64,000 nt of DNA from Dimorphilus gyrociliatus (taxonomy: Eukaryota; Annelida; Polychaeta; Dinophilidae). A program made the translations under genes and the position numbers. How positions within the stretch are numbered: position 1 is the stretch's first letter; every line of letters starts with the position of its first letter. The DNA is taken from the NCBI GenBank assembly GCA_904063045.1, contig CAJFCJ010000012.1:930001-994000 (forward strand), written 5' to 3'. Below the pieces are notes generated by a model. The model did no database searches. It was not told the origin of the DNA and saw only the letters and a program-made list of their open reading frames with translations. Below are positions 46,601 to 59,159 of this stretch, in pieces.

Positions 46601-49600
46601 AAAAGGAGATAGCTAAAGAGAAAACTCGTTTAGCGTTGAATGTCCTAGCTAAAAAAATTGAAACTGAGAGAGAGGAAGCTGAGAAATTTCGAAAAACTTT
46701 GGAGAGCTTAAAATTTCTTTGGGATTTCCATAAAAAATTCTATGTTGCTCCTAATAAAGTTTATTCATCCATATATTCGCCATTAGTTAGTTATGTTGCT
46801 CCAGTATTCGATGTTGAACTAGTGGACGAACAACACCGAACAGCTGTTGAAGAGTTTTTGTTCACTTTAAGACCATCTGTTACTAATGTACTGGAGCAAT
46901 TGGAATGTGTTATTAAAACCGCAAGTGCTTTCGACGAGACCCAAAAGATTATCTATGCTATTTATGATTTCTTACAAGAGCAGCCAAATTTTGAGGATAT
47001 TGTTAAAAAAATAAGGAGTAAACCTTGCATCTTTTCTCAAGGTCGATTTTTATTTTCTAATCAAGTAGCTTTAAACTTCAATCAAGTGTGTCCGCCTTGT
47101 CTATATGGATTATCAGAAGGATTTAAGAGACGATATGAAAAACTTTTAAAAGCCCTTGATGTGCCCGAAATGTTTGGAATTGGTGATTATGTCCAGGCAT
47201 TGGCCGAATTAAAAAGCATGTATGATGCATCTGCATTAGACCAAAATCAACTAAAGGTGGCGCTAAGAGTCGTTGCGTTATTGAACGAAGCTATGTCGGA
47301 AAATGGATTGGTGTTAAATGACGTGACTTCCAAATATGGCTCCGTTTATATACCTAACTCGGATTGTGTCTTAAGGGATTCAAATGAGCAAAACAACGTA
47401 TGGCATCCACACATACCTTTTGCCCTTCTTCGTCAATTAAAACTTAACAAAGACACACCAGTAAAAGTGTGTACATCTGCTGAAAGGCCTACATGGATGA
47501 TACAAAGATCCCTTAGCGTTTATCCTAAACATTCATGCATATTCAAAGAGTTAGTTAGAAATGCTGATTTAACAGGCTGTACGTCAATTGATCTGGTTCA
47601 CGATAGAAGGCAACATGGTTGTAGGAAAATATTTAGCGACAAATGGAAAAGTCTCCAAGGTGCAGCCCTGTTAATTATAACTGATAAGCCATTCGATTAC
47701 AAAGATATATCACTTGCATATAATAGTGTCAATCCTTCAACTTCAATATTTGGGAATTTTAACTGGGTGTATTATCTAACAGACGTTCCCTTATTATTAA
47801 CGCAAACCGAAAAGAAGAAGCAACTTTATGTGTTTGATCCGCATATGTCGTTCATTTCAGAGGTAGCCAATAATAAACCCTGCAAAAAGTTCGAAGATAT
47901 CGATGAGCTTCAAAAGCAATATCCCGATATTTTTAGCGTTTTTCCAAAAGAAGATATATTTCCTAAGAGCAATTATACTATTTTGCGTCTACCATTAAGA
48001 AATGAACAAGTCGCTGCTACCTCTGAAATATCTGGTGATATTATAAATTCAGATTTGCTTGATGAACTCTTAAACGCTTTCAAATCTGAAGCTAATGATA
48101 GTTTTGTTTTCTTATCTAATCTAAGACAATTGAGAATATGGACAATTAGCAGTGAAGGTAAAAATCTTGTCAAGACTCACGAAACGAAGACGATGATAAA
48201 AGAGTACGATGATAATTCACATGTTCTTCAATTGAAGGATAGTACTGGCTTGAAAGAAAAATGGGCAATATTCAAATCTCCCGTTATTCCTTCTTCTGAA
48301 GTTTACAAGAACTCGTCAAAAATCTCTGATAATAAAGATTTACATCCTACAGTTTCTGGCTCTATTGCTGCTAAACTAAATTCTAATGAACATAGAGATA
48401 GACCAAGGAAATCATATTCTCACTTACCTTTAGCACCTAATGTCCCCCTTCCTGTTCACGTAAATGCGGAATGGATGCTTGAACATGATTCCAGGAGAAA
48501 TTTATGGCCCATTGAGGAGGATGGTGTCAAGTGCGAATGGAATATGTATATATTAGAACATATCTTGGCACCCTTATATGTATCTATGATGAATAAAATA
48601 CCTGTTCATTTATTTCCTTCGCTTCAACAATGTCACGGTGAAGAAAATTGCGGTCTGATAACTTTTGGAGAATTGGTTCAGATTTCGAATTATTATTCAC
48701 TGTTTCCGTCTTGTCCACGAGAAAAAGATTCATATTGGTACCACCTTGTAACGTTTATATATGAAAGGATGAAAAATGATCAAACTCCATTATTTCCTGT
48801 TGTTACGGAGGATGATCAAGATCATTTTAAGATTAAGTGGTTATCATTTGATAGCCAACCTATATTTGGTACTACCTGTAAGAAAGACGATAGCTTAAAA
48901 AGAATTCTATTAAATTGTGGTATGAAGTTATTGTCCTTGCCAAATACTGTATGTGATACAATTAATGAGCTTAAGCTAAATGTTAAAGTTTTGTCACCAA
49001 AAATTGTTCGAAAATATCTTCGAGAGGAGATTTCGCCTCGACTACCTGAGAAGATTGCTAATACGGTTATTGTCAACATTAAAAGTTTAGAGATTCTTTT
49101 AAAATATTGTTTAAAAGATACTGAAGATGCTAAAAATGATTTAGAAGGATCACCTTTCATACTAACGTGTGATAAAACCTTAGATGTCTTTCAAGAAAAG
49201 CGAATAATCTTTTTAAATAAGAATTATCAGTATTTACCATCTCTACCTAACTTATTCTTACATTCGGCTATTGAAGATACTTTCCAACAGCACATAAACT
49301 TAAATAGTCATCATTTAATCAATAATTTTGATACTGAACAATTGGCAAATTACTTGTCAAAAACTCTTGATCAAGAGATTTACCTAGATTCGAGTGGACT
49401 TGTTGAATGGCCAAAGAATGTCAAAAAGTCTTGGTTAAGAGATGTATGGAAATTTTTATACGAAAATGATCTTGGACCAGTTGAAAGATGGGCCCTAATA
49501 CCGGCTCTAGTCAAAGATGGGGAAAAATTTAGAGAATACCTTGTACCTATAAATCTTGGACATATTGTGGCTGACTTTCGTCACGTTTCTGTGGTGAATG

Positions 49601-52600
49601 TCTCGATAAGAGACTCGTTGAGAGCTTTGGAATTGGCAGAGCTGGACTACAAGTTGCTACCGTCGAATGTGTGTGATTATCTTGGATCAATGACATCTAA
49701 TTTGGACAAACCAATTGATATGCTTAAGTGTATTCACTATAGACTTGGACGGTTTGACTTAAGTGTAACACTTAAACACGACGATGCTATGAATGTTCTT
49801 AACTACTTCCGCCTTATCATTGACGAGTGGATCAATGAGCCCGAAGCTGTATCGATGATGAAAAAATTACCACTATATTTTACGAGTGATTCTTCTTTCG
49901 TATCTTTGGAAATTGGATCATTTTACATTCTTCCCAAAGCTACACCTTACGAAGGAATTAAAATTTGGAAACAGGATGCAACATTTCTGCTATATTCGCA
50001 AAAGCTTATGAAATTATATGAATCATTGGGTTGTAAACCATTATCTATTAGGGAACTATACGAGGAATTTATATTCAGTAAATTTGAAAGTTTGAACGAC
50101 AAGGAACGGTCTGTTCATTTGAAGTATCTTTTGGAAATTAATGATGAGAAACTGGAAAAATCATTAAAGAGTATTGCTATAATGAAAGATACTAAGGAAA
50201 GACTACAGAAGGCAAATTATTTTTTCGACCCAAGAAATATTCTTTTCGCTATGTTTAGACCAAACCATTTACCGCCCTATCCATTCGATGATATTCAATG
50301 GAGTAGGCTCTTGAAAAATGCTGGTCTCCAGAGTGAAATGACTGTAAAACTAGGCCAATCATTTATTAGCGAAGTAGAACACGAATTATCACTTTTACCT
50401 CAGGAAAATTCAAAAAGCAAAGTTCGCCAATTACTATTAGAAATTTACAAAGACGTAAGTTACATGGAGAATACAGAAATTCTTGAGGCCTTAAAATTGA
50501 GTAAAATATTACCTGTTTGTGAGCTCAGAGACAAACTTGTAGCTCTATCAAAACCATTTAAAATGGGAGGATATGTTTCTCTGGAGAAATCAGTTATAAA
50601 AAAACACGAACTTCTATGTTGGACAACAGCAGCTATTGTTCCGAATTGGGCATATCCAAACGACAATCAAACAGAAGTCTTTGAAATAATGAACTTTAAA
50701 AGACGACCGGAAGTGGAGAGAGTTGTACAACATATGAAAAGAGTATGCAACGAGAATAACTTTTATGAAACAAAAAAAGAATGTATGTTGGCCTTTTATA
50801 GCTATTTAAAAGAGTGTTCCGGTAGTCGGATAAGTGAAGAAGAATCCCAAATGCTTTTATCATTAAGTGAATCTAAATGCATAGTTATTGGAAATCAATT
50901 CATCGAACCTATTAAAGTTACACTATTTAAGTTTGGGGATAGAATGGAACCTTATTTATATCAATTACCGAATGAACTAAGAGAATATAAAGAAGGATTG
51001 TTTCTTATTGGTATGAAACATTCGCTAGGAATAGATCATTTTGCTAATATTCTTAATTCATTGTACCAAACAACGGGAGGGGATAACATGGATCCAAATG
51101 AGCTTCAAATCTCCCTAAAATCAGTCAAAGGTTTATTCTCTCTAATCTCATGTACATCCCTAGTAAGGGATGTTTTATACTTACCATCCAGTCAAGGTAA
51201 ATTATACAAATCTAACCAACTAGTTTTTATTGATGAAATGCGTTTAAACGAACGTATCCTGTACTTGGATAAAGAGACACTTATGGATTTAAATGAATGT
51301 GGCTTGGAATGTGGTAATCACGAAGATTTAATATCCTACCTGCCAAAACATCTAAGACCTGTTAATTTGACGGAAATTGTTCAAGAGGAATTGACAACCA
51401 GTCTTATAGCTACACAATCAAAAATTGCTAAAGTCATGAAAGAGCGTCTCTTTAGCAATGAATTTGCATACGGCATCATTAGGATAATTAATCACCGTCA
51501 GCATTTTGCCAATCATGAGTTTATTAAAAATAAGCTGAAAATGTTAAATGTTCAAAGTGTAGAAAAGATTGTCACTCATTTAGTACACAGAGGAGAAAAA
51601 TTACCTCAAAGCGAAACGGAACTCAATTGCTTTTATAAGGAAAACGTATTATTTATATCTCAAACAGCGTCGATATCAGAAGAAATGTTGGTTAATATAG
51701 CTGAAACCTTATGTAAATTCATCAAGAATAAAACTCTTCGATCTCTTATTCATTTATTACCACCTATTTTGACTTGCTCTCCATCTCAAATTTCAGCTAT
51801 ACTTGATAAACTACAAGTTCGTCCATACAAAAGTACTTCATTGCCATCAGTTGGCTTACCAGTTTCGAAACAGGATCAGTTGCGATTGGGTCAGACAATG
51901 AACAAATATAACGAAGGAGAATGGGTCGGAGTAGTTATAGATGGTGCTGCCGTTTACGGAGTCATCTTGGAAAGACAAGACGTTGAAGATGACGATGGGT
52001 TAATGCTGTCGTTTTATATTGTCGATATTGGTAATCGGAAGGTTGATTTGAGTCAATCGGATATATATCAATTCGATAGAGTAAAATCTAACAGGCCAAC
52101 ATCAATGCCTCCTCCAACTACAGAAAGGAAACCATACCCTGAGTCTATTCCTAAAGAGCCAAGGGAAAGATCAGAGCCTAGGGTAAAAAGACAACCATCT
52201 CCCACGCCAGTATTTACGTCTACGACCGAGTCTCCCCCTCATCCAATGCCTGTAAAAACTGAAATTCCCGAAACAAAAAAGCCCACTCCAAAGTTCAGTT
52301 CAGGGAGCAAAGATGATAGTGATCCCTTTGGCACAGCTAAAACTAGGAGAGCGGGAGCAACGAGACGTAAAATGGAGAGGCGGTGGCAGACTACAGAGGG
52401 AGTTTCCCCTGGTCAAAGCCCTCCTAGGGGCAGTAACTATTGGAAAGATTTTATAAATAACTTGAATACAGAACAAGAAGCTAGTCCTAATTTAGGTAGA
52501 AAATTCAGCCCTGAAAAAACTTCTAGTTGGCATGAAAGTGCTCCTCAACAGCCACCAGAAAGTAGTTATATGAGAAGAGAAAGTTCACCACCTAAAACGA

Positions 52601-53703
52601 CTGAAGAGGCTAAAGAAAAGAAACCAAGACCACATTCCTATCATTATAATGAATCCCGGGAAAAAAAGGAAAGACCGTCTCGTTTCAGTCAGTTTTCAAA
52701 TAAACCTAGAACAAATATAGAAGAAACCTTTTCGAAGAAACGCGAAAATGAACCTGCTATGGATGAGACAGATATCCCGAAAGTTCGGGTAACTTGTAGT
52801 GCTACTGATAAGCAGGACGAAAGAACGGAAGATACACCGGAAGAGAAGTCGGAAGAAAGTTCAGATTCTTCAGAACCATCATCTGAAGAAAAAGAAAAGA
52901 GTGAAGAGGAAGCAGAACTGGAGCAATTACTAAATTCTATTTCAGATCAGATGGAAGACTCGTGGAAGTTAGAAAATGGAAAAAAGAAGAGGGCTATTAA
53001 ACAATTATTATTAAAGTGGCATCCAGATAAAAATGTCGATAACGAACAAATAGCTACAGTAGTTACTCAGCATATTCACGCTGAGGTAGAGAGACTAGAG
53101 GCCGGTTTACCTAGACCCCAAACGTTTCATCCGAATTTTCACGAAGAATACAACTTGAATCCTAGAAATCCGTTCGCAAAAAGTACTGACTTTCAAAAGA
53201 ATTTTTATAGCGCGTATCAGCACTTTTACGAAGAAATGAAAAAGAAAAGTGAAAAGAAACGAGAGAATAGAAAAAGGGAACAGGAACAAGAGAAAGAAAA
53301 AGAACAGAATACACATATAGAAATTGCCAAAGACTTTTTAAAACTTGCCAAAAGCGATATCGAATCTGTTAAAAATGACACAAACGTAACTCAGCCATCA
53401 TTTGCCTGGGCTTGCTTAAAAGCCCACCAGGCTGGGGAAAAGGCATTAAAAGCAGCACAATATAGTCAGGATTCCGTTTGCAGTTTTAATCACGATTTAA
53501 CAACATTGGCAGCTACATTTCGATCGAATATTGAACTTCAGAGAATTAGCAATAAACTACAAACTTTAGTTGGCAATGCTTCAATTTTATACAATCCAGA
53601 TCCCGCTCTAAGTGGGCAAACATCTTTTACAAAGCAAAAAGCGGATGAAGCAACTCAATTAGCCAGTCAAATAATTTATATTATTGAGAAGAATTTTTTC
53701 TGA
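40680..53703 (+). CDS. SACS: Sacsin homologue (about 4,222 aa)
   Basis: Exons 40680-40785, 40979-41085, 41184-45510 and 45575-53703; the last two are giant exons (4.3 and 8.1 kb). Order: three sacsin repeat regions (SRR) beginning near residues 40, 1300 and 2150, with the LPVHVN...LW signature in SRR1 (LPVHVNARFALE) and in the last part (LPVHVNAEWMLE); a Pro/Ser/charged linker; a J domain with HPD (WHPDKN, residues 3995-4000); and a C-terminal HEPN domain (about 4096-4222, CLKAHQAGEKALKAA). Human sacsin has the same order plus an N-terminal ubiquitin-like domain not seen here and is 4,579 aa. Sacsin is a co-chaperone linked to intermediate filaments and mitochondria. ATP-site residues are partly lost: SRR1 has Tyr for the Mg-binding Asn (LLQYAED) but keeps GHFGLGFKS; SRR2 is eroded; SRR3 keeps LVRNAD but lacks the Gly-rich lid. 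Confidence 0.92.
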
Positions 53704-54252
53704 AAAGCATTAAATGATAAGTTAAAAATTTAGGAAAATTTTCTTAATTTATTAATGTTTTTAATGTATAAATAAAGAAACAAAAAGCTCTATAAATTTT
53801 TGAAAAATACGCTTTGTTTTTTTTTGTATTAAAAGGAAAATTAATAAATACAATGGTGCTTTCTAATCGAAAATCGTTTAATAATAATTATAACAGTATG
53901 AGCTAAAAAATAGTTCTATATATATATAGGCTTAATTGTAGAGAAATACGATACGTAATCAAGCATGAATGCCTTTGAATTCGTATTCGCTATTAGTCGG
54001 CAGAACACTACGACCCTATTCAATATTGAACACAGCACCCGAATTAGGGAGGGAGATTCTTTCTTTTTTTTCTCTCTCTCTCTCTCTGTCTCCCTGTCTT
54101 TTTCATGTTTTCTATTTTCTTCTGCAATTTTATATTTTATTTATTGAATGAATGTTCAGATAACATCGAATTGTTAATATTTTTATGACAATATGCTCCA
54201 AGTGATTTGAATGGTGGCACTCGTCGGTGAATCTCTCTGGCTATAAAACGAA
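53704..54252. other. 3' flank of sacsin and intergenic region
   Basis: A polyadenylation signal AATAAA lies at 53771-53776, about 70 bp after the sacsin stop. A CT-rich tract occurs at about 54061-54090. No gene seen. Confidence 0.6.
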
Positions 54253-55209
54253 ATGTTACGAATTAGCCTACAGAATACGGATATAGAAACGAAGCTAAGT
54301 GGTTCTATTTTGCTGGAAATCGGTAGGAACACTTGCGAAGTAAGTAGGGTCAACGTTCGAATTTTTGGCATTATGAAATGGAAGGGTTCGAAGAAGATTT
54401 ATGACCGGCCGATAATAAGTCATACTTTCCCGATTCTGTCTGCCTGCAAATTAACACATGGACGTTATCGATTGCCATTCAATTATGATCATTTGGGTAA
54501 AGTTCCACCGACTTTAAAGCCTGTCTATATGGATAAAGGTTGGTTGTCCATTCTATACAAAGTGGAGGTCTCCTGCTTTATAAATGGATACCACAGTAAA
54601 TGCGAATTACCGTTTAGGATATTACCAAAAGCTGTTCCGGTTCCAGCCTACGGCTATAAACAGCTGAACGAAGTCAAAAGTTTAGTTCATCGTGGTGACG
54701 TTCATACCGTTGAGTTGCAATTATCTAGAACCTATTACTGCATTGGCGATACTTTAAATACTCGAATTAGTCTCAACACTCACAGTAGTATAAAAAAAAT
54801 AACTGCAAAGTTAGTACAAAGGATCTCAACCGTTCTCTGTTCTGACGAAAGAATAATTTCAATAGCTGAAATGAAGCCAGAAAAAGCCAATAATTGTTCT
54901 ACAGAATTTTCGATACCTATCATCAATCTTTCTTCTACAATTTCAAGTAATCAGCTAGAAATTAGCTACAAACTGTTACTAACAGCTTGTACATCCTCGG
55001 GTGATATCTTAACAAAGGTGCCTATAACTATAACTAGTAAACAGTCGTTAGACGATACAGCTATGTATGCTCCAACCGTCGGAAGTAGCGCAAAAGTTCC
55101 ATTTCTAATATCATTTTCGGATGACAAGATCAAGATACCAAAGTGTTTTTGTTGTTTACAAAAGAACTATTCTGAGGAATACGCAATGGCCGATTCCACT
55201 GAATGCTAA
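54253..55209 (+). CDS. Intronless arrestin-domain (ARRDC-type) protein (318 aa)
   Basis: One open frame with arrestin N- and C-type beta-sandwich features: KLSGSILLEI, VRIFGIMKWKG, YRLPFNYD, ILYKVEVSCFIN and CELPFRILP in the N domain; RTYYCIGDTLNTRISL, ITAKLVQRIS, ISYKLLLTA and VPITITS in the C domain. Alpha-arrestins act as adaptors that bring ubiquitin ligases to membrane cargo, usually through C-terminal PPxY motifs; none is visible here. The tail instead has a Cys cluster (KCFCCLQK) that could be lipidated. The first beta strand seems short, so an upstream exon may be missing; a TATAAAA only 11 bp before the ATG is too close to be its promoter. Lack of introns beside intron-containing genes suggests retroposition or intron loss. 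Confidence 0.78.
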   Translation: MLRISLQNTDIETKLSGSILLEIGRNTCEVSRVNVRIFGIMKWKGSKKIYDRPIISHTFPILSACKLTHGRYRLPFNYDHLGKVPPTLKPVYMDKGWLSILYKVEVSCFINGYHSKCELPFRILPKAVPVPAYGYKQLNEVKSLVHRGDVHTVELQLSRTYYCIGDTLNTRISLNTHSSIKKITAKLVQRISTVLCSDERIISIAEMKPEKANNCSTEFSIPIINLSSTISSNQLEISYKLLLTACTSSGDILTKVPITITSKQSLDDTAMYAPTVGSSAKVPFLISFSDDKIKIPKCFCCLQKNYSEEYAMADSTEC

Positions 55210-56260
55210 TGAATGATATAAAAAAAAAATAATTGGTTTTATTAACAACATGACAAATAATTTCGCTATACAAGAAATTTAAATATCTATAAAAATAAAT
55301 GAAAGAAAAGAAAGAAAAGAAAGAAAAGAGAAAAATAAATAAATATATATTTATATCTTCTAATAATCAATGCCATAGACTTTTTTTTTCCCTTTCAAGA
55401 TATTAAATACGACTATTTTCTTCTTCTTCCTCCTATAGGTGTTTTTTTTTTTAATAAGAATTTTCTCTTTTTCATTAATCATTAGTCTAAGTCAAAAAAA
55501 ATCGTAAAATGATATCGTCTATCGCATGTATTAAAAACCTATTTTGCTTTCTTAAAGTAGGTGGTAGGCTGATGCATTTACTACTTAAATAATATTTAGA
55601 GAAAATCAAATATTGACATACGTAGGAGACAAGAAAAACTAGGGTAATTAAGAGATTTTTAGTAATCAATAGCCACTCTCTGTCAAAATGTCTCGGTTTT
55701 TTTTCTATTTCTCTCTCTCTTTTCTTTGTCCATACTCTTTTTCTCTCGTACTCTTTCAGAACGTTTTACTATATCGTATCGCTATGTTTTCTTTTTTACT
55801 CTATTTCCGTAAGCTTTCAGTCAGACTTCTCATTTTATTTTTTATTTAATATTTTTGAAAAGATAGAGTTTGAATAAATGATAATTTGTACGAGGAGAAC
55901 GTTTGCTATACTTTTATATACACCTGGTATAATAAATATAATAGTTGATAAATAACACAGAAATTAAACAAGTTTAAATGTTTATGGTAAGCTATTCATT
56001 CGCCTACGACATAAAAAAGAATGCTTTTTGTCGTAAGAACTTATATTAAATTATAAATATATATCTTTTTCATATCTTGCTAGCCTTATACTTTATATGT
56101 GAATAACTTTTATATTACAATACAGCTATTGTTTTTATTGATAAAATTAACATCAAATCTATACTCTGGTTAGAGGGGTTAATTGTTGAACACTGTATTG
56201 AAAAATATTAGACATCTGGGGTCCTCATTCCAAAAATAGTTTAAGGCTTTGTTTATATCT
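55210..56260. other. Gene-free interval between convergent genes
   Basis: Lies between the 3' ends of the arrestin-like (plus) and EF-hand (minus) genes. It holds an AAAGA-type simple repeat at about 55300-55330, poly-T tracts and a CT-rich stretch at 55700-55760. No coding evidence. Confidence 0.55.
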
Positions 56261-58654
56261 TTATTGAATGACGCATAGCTTGGATACATGCTTATCCTCT
56301 CTCCGTAATTTTTCACTTCTAAATATAGCTGATTTTCCTTGTCTATTAATTATCATATTTACAATTAATAAATATTCATAAAAGTCGATAGTTTGAGAGT
56401 TATCAACATCAACTTCAAACATGACATCGGCTAAATCTCTAGCAGTAAAGTCTTTGGAAACAGTTGTTTTCATTGCTGTAGTCAACTACCATAATAAATA
56501 AGATTATTCTATTATTAGTCATATCAACAGATTGAATGAGAATGTTCTATTTTTACCTCGCTCAAATCTAAGCTTCCGTCTCCGTTTATATCATATTGTC
56601 GAAAATTTTGAAAATGTTCATCTATCTAATAGAGTATTTAGCAAATGCTTGATACAAAATAAAGAAATTATTGATTAAATTCTTACATCCGCCTGCTTTA
56701 TAAATGGAAATAGTTTCATGCATTTTGTATAATCTACGGAACCGTCGTCTCTTAGAACAGATGGATGATCAATGACTAATTAAAAGGCAATATAAATTAA
56801 ATATTAATAAGAGATAGACAATAAAATAATTTTACATACTCGGTTTGGCTGGATCAGCTTCATTTTTAGATTTTTCGTCAGTCTCTGTAATTAATAATTT
56901 TTTTCTGGCATCGTCGGGCGTTTTTGGCCGTCGTAATGATTGTATATCGATGGGTCTTCCAATCACGGATAATTTTCTACCAGGAACAACATCAACGTCC
57001 TATTTTTAGACATATTTTTTTGTTCAAAAGAAATATATTTAGTGTTTATGAATGGATTCTTATCAATAAACTTTTAAGTAAGGCATACCCTGTCAATAGC
57101 AATATAAGTATCCGGTAAATCCGCTCTTAAGGCTCCTAATTTACCTTGTTTAGCAGCAAGTCTTATTTTTTCGACTCTGGACATTAAATTATAAATATGT
57201 TTAGTAACTTCTTCCTTATCCCACTTTTCGACAAGATCAACAGTGTGACTAATATCACTCCGAAGCCCGGCACAAATACCGATGATATATTTATTTAAAT
57301 TAAAAATGTCAGCTTGTAGTACGTTAATGTCTTTTCTAACCATAAATACATTTTTTTCCATTTCATCTAATTTTTTACCAGATTCGTCTGTTGATTTTAT
57401 TTGTAATTCTTGCTTTAGCAACTGCATTTTCTGATTATTTTCTAAATTCTATTAGTCAACAAAAACAAGTTATAAATATTTGGTCAAAACTTATTTATTA
57501 CCTGAATTTTCTTAGTAAGTGCCTCGATTCTAGACGACTTTTCTTTAATTGTATTTTCCATATCTTCTTGCTTTTTCTTTGTGTCAGCCAATAATCTTTC
57601 CTTTTCCTTACCCCATAAAGAAACATTTGACTCTCTTTGAAGTCTTTGAGTTATAATTCTAAATCAATATCCTTTTAAATAATAAATACTTTATACTATA
57701 CCTTTCTATTGTTTTGGTCCTTTCTTCTAAATTCGCTTCTAAGTAAGCAACTCGATCAGTATTTAATTGTGAGCCCGACCTCTTTGCGTTTAACAATTCC
57801 GACTCTAATGTATAAAGTCTTTCGTGAAGACCTTTTATTTTGTTTTTCAAGTCATTTTCTCTTTTCTCATTTTCCTTAGAGTACAGAGTTACAGAGTAAA
57901 TTTAATAAATAATTATACAATGTTAATAGGATACCTTTAAAATTAAACACATTTCCGAATTCATATGATTTAATGCTGATACTAAATCTAAAAGTAATTT
58001 ACTTGGGTCAATAAGTTCTTCCGGTTTAAAGTTTCCATCTGAGTATCCGTGGAAAGAATCCAGAAGAAAAATATCTCTGACACTACCCCACTCTTTCTCA
58101 TCCTGAAAGGATTGTATATTAGTCATGATCATACAATACGCCTCCATATAGTAAATACAAACTAAAGCGCTAAGCCTTTCTAAAAGTTCCTTGGAAGACA
58201 TGATATCATGTTTTTCTGGAGGGACTATTGAGCATAGTAATATTTCAAAAAATTTATCCAAAGCTTCTTTAAGTGTTTGAATATTATGATGTCCAAAAAC
58301 TTTGCTGGACATTTTGTCAATTCGCAACTAAATAGGAGAAAAAGTATTAAAAAACACATGCATCAACATTTATATAAAGAATATATTAGTGTCAATTATA
58401 TTAAAATTAAATAAATAAAAATATTTTTACCATATTATTGTAAGAAAAAAAAAGAACGATAGAAAAAGGAACTTTTAACGTTAATCTCTTGAGATTTACA
58501 TGCGACTGCTCAACTCTAATACCTTTATAATTTTTTATATAATACTTAACATAAATATAAAGACCAAAATGAAGTACTTCTTGTTCTTACCTTTTGTTTC
58601 GGTCAATGCACTTGTGGGAGTGCCAAAATCTGCACTATCATAGTAATCGGTCAT
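56261..58654 (-). CDS. Coiled-coil protein with C-terminal EF-hand pair (571 aa)
   Basis: Ten exons fit: 58654-58591, 58505-58480, 58327-57935, 57874-57702, 57658-57502, 57448-57089, 56999-56840, 56775-56687, 56625-56557 and 56485-56261; the sum is 572 codons. Starts MTDYYDSADFG. Residues of about 30-160 form a helical region (ALDKFFEILLCSIVPPEKHD, LLLDLVSALNHM); about 160-330 are coiled coil rich in Glu/Lys; the rest leads to two EF-hands with intact calcium loops: DINGDGSLDLSE and DVDNSQTIDFYE. A further DDGSVD loop before them looks degenerate. No signal peptide or membrane segment, so cytoplasmic; a cytoskeletal, ciliary or centrosomal role is possible but unproven. Family not recognised. 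The 26-nt second exon is the weakest part of the model. Confidence 0.75.
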
Positions 58655-58961
58655 AAATAAAAAGCTTTGCATTATGTTACTTGACTGACATATTGTTAAA
58701 ATATTAATTTAAACTATGGCTATTATAAATTAAGCAGAAATAGTTCTTCAGTACTTAAATATTTGTATAATTGTATTAAAAGGGTATATATAGTAATACT
58801 TATAAATTTATATCTATATATATATAGTACCGAATCACCTAGAATAGGTGAATACTAACTCTTATTTTTTATGAGACACTAGTAAAATGTTTTGATAGAA
58901 AATAAGATGAACATAACTTATCTATCTTCAACTGTCTGTTATGCACAGCTCAAGTCTTGAA
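58655..58961. other. Short intergenic region
   Basis: AT-rich with a TA run at about 58809-58826. Promoter region for the EF-hand gene; nothing coding seen. Confidence 0.5.
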
Positions 58962-59159
58962 TCAATGAGGTATTTCGTAAAATTCCTCCTCCACTGCTCT
59001 CCATAAATCATCTTTACTGACAATTTCATGCTTTGGCATACTTTCTTGTATGACAGAAAGTTTTTCTTTTAACATCTCCTGATATCTACTGCTATCCATA
59101 TAGTCATCATAGAGTTTAACTTCTCTTCGTGATGCATACCCAGATGGATATTGCCCCAT
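58962..59159 (-). CDS. Small hypothetical protein (65 aa)
   Basis: A single ATG-started frame (MGQYPSGYASRREVKLYDDY ...) with a purine-rich start context (AAAAATGG). Composition is that of a real soluble helical protein: charged, with heptad-like YQEMLKEKLSVIQE and a C-terminal WRAVEEEFYEIPH. No signal peptide or motif recognised. Coding balance is unlike the surrounding AT-driven ORFs, so I think it is likely translated, possibly as a terminal exon of a longer gene. Confidence 0.5.
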   Translation of the reverse strand: MGQYPSGYASRREVKLYDDYMDSSRYQEMLKEKLSVIQESMPKHEIVSKDDLWRAVEEEFYEIPH

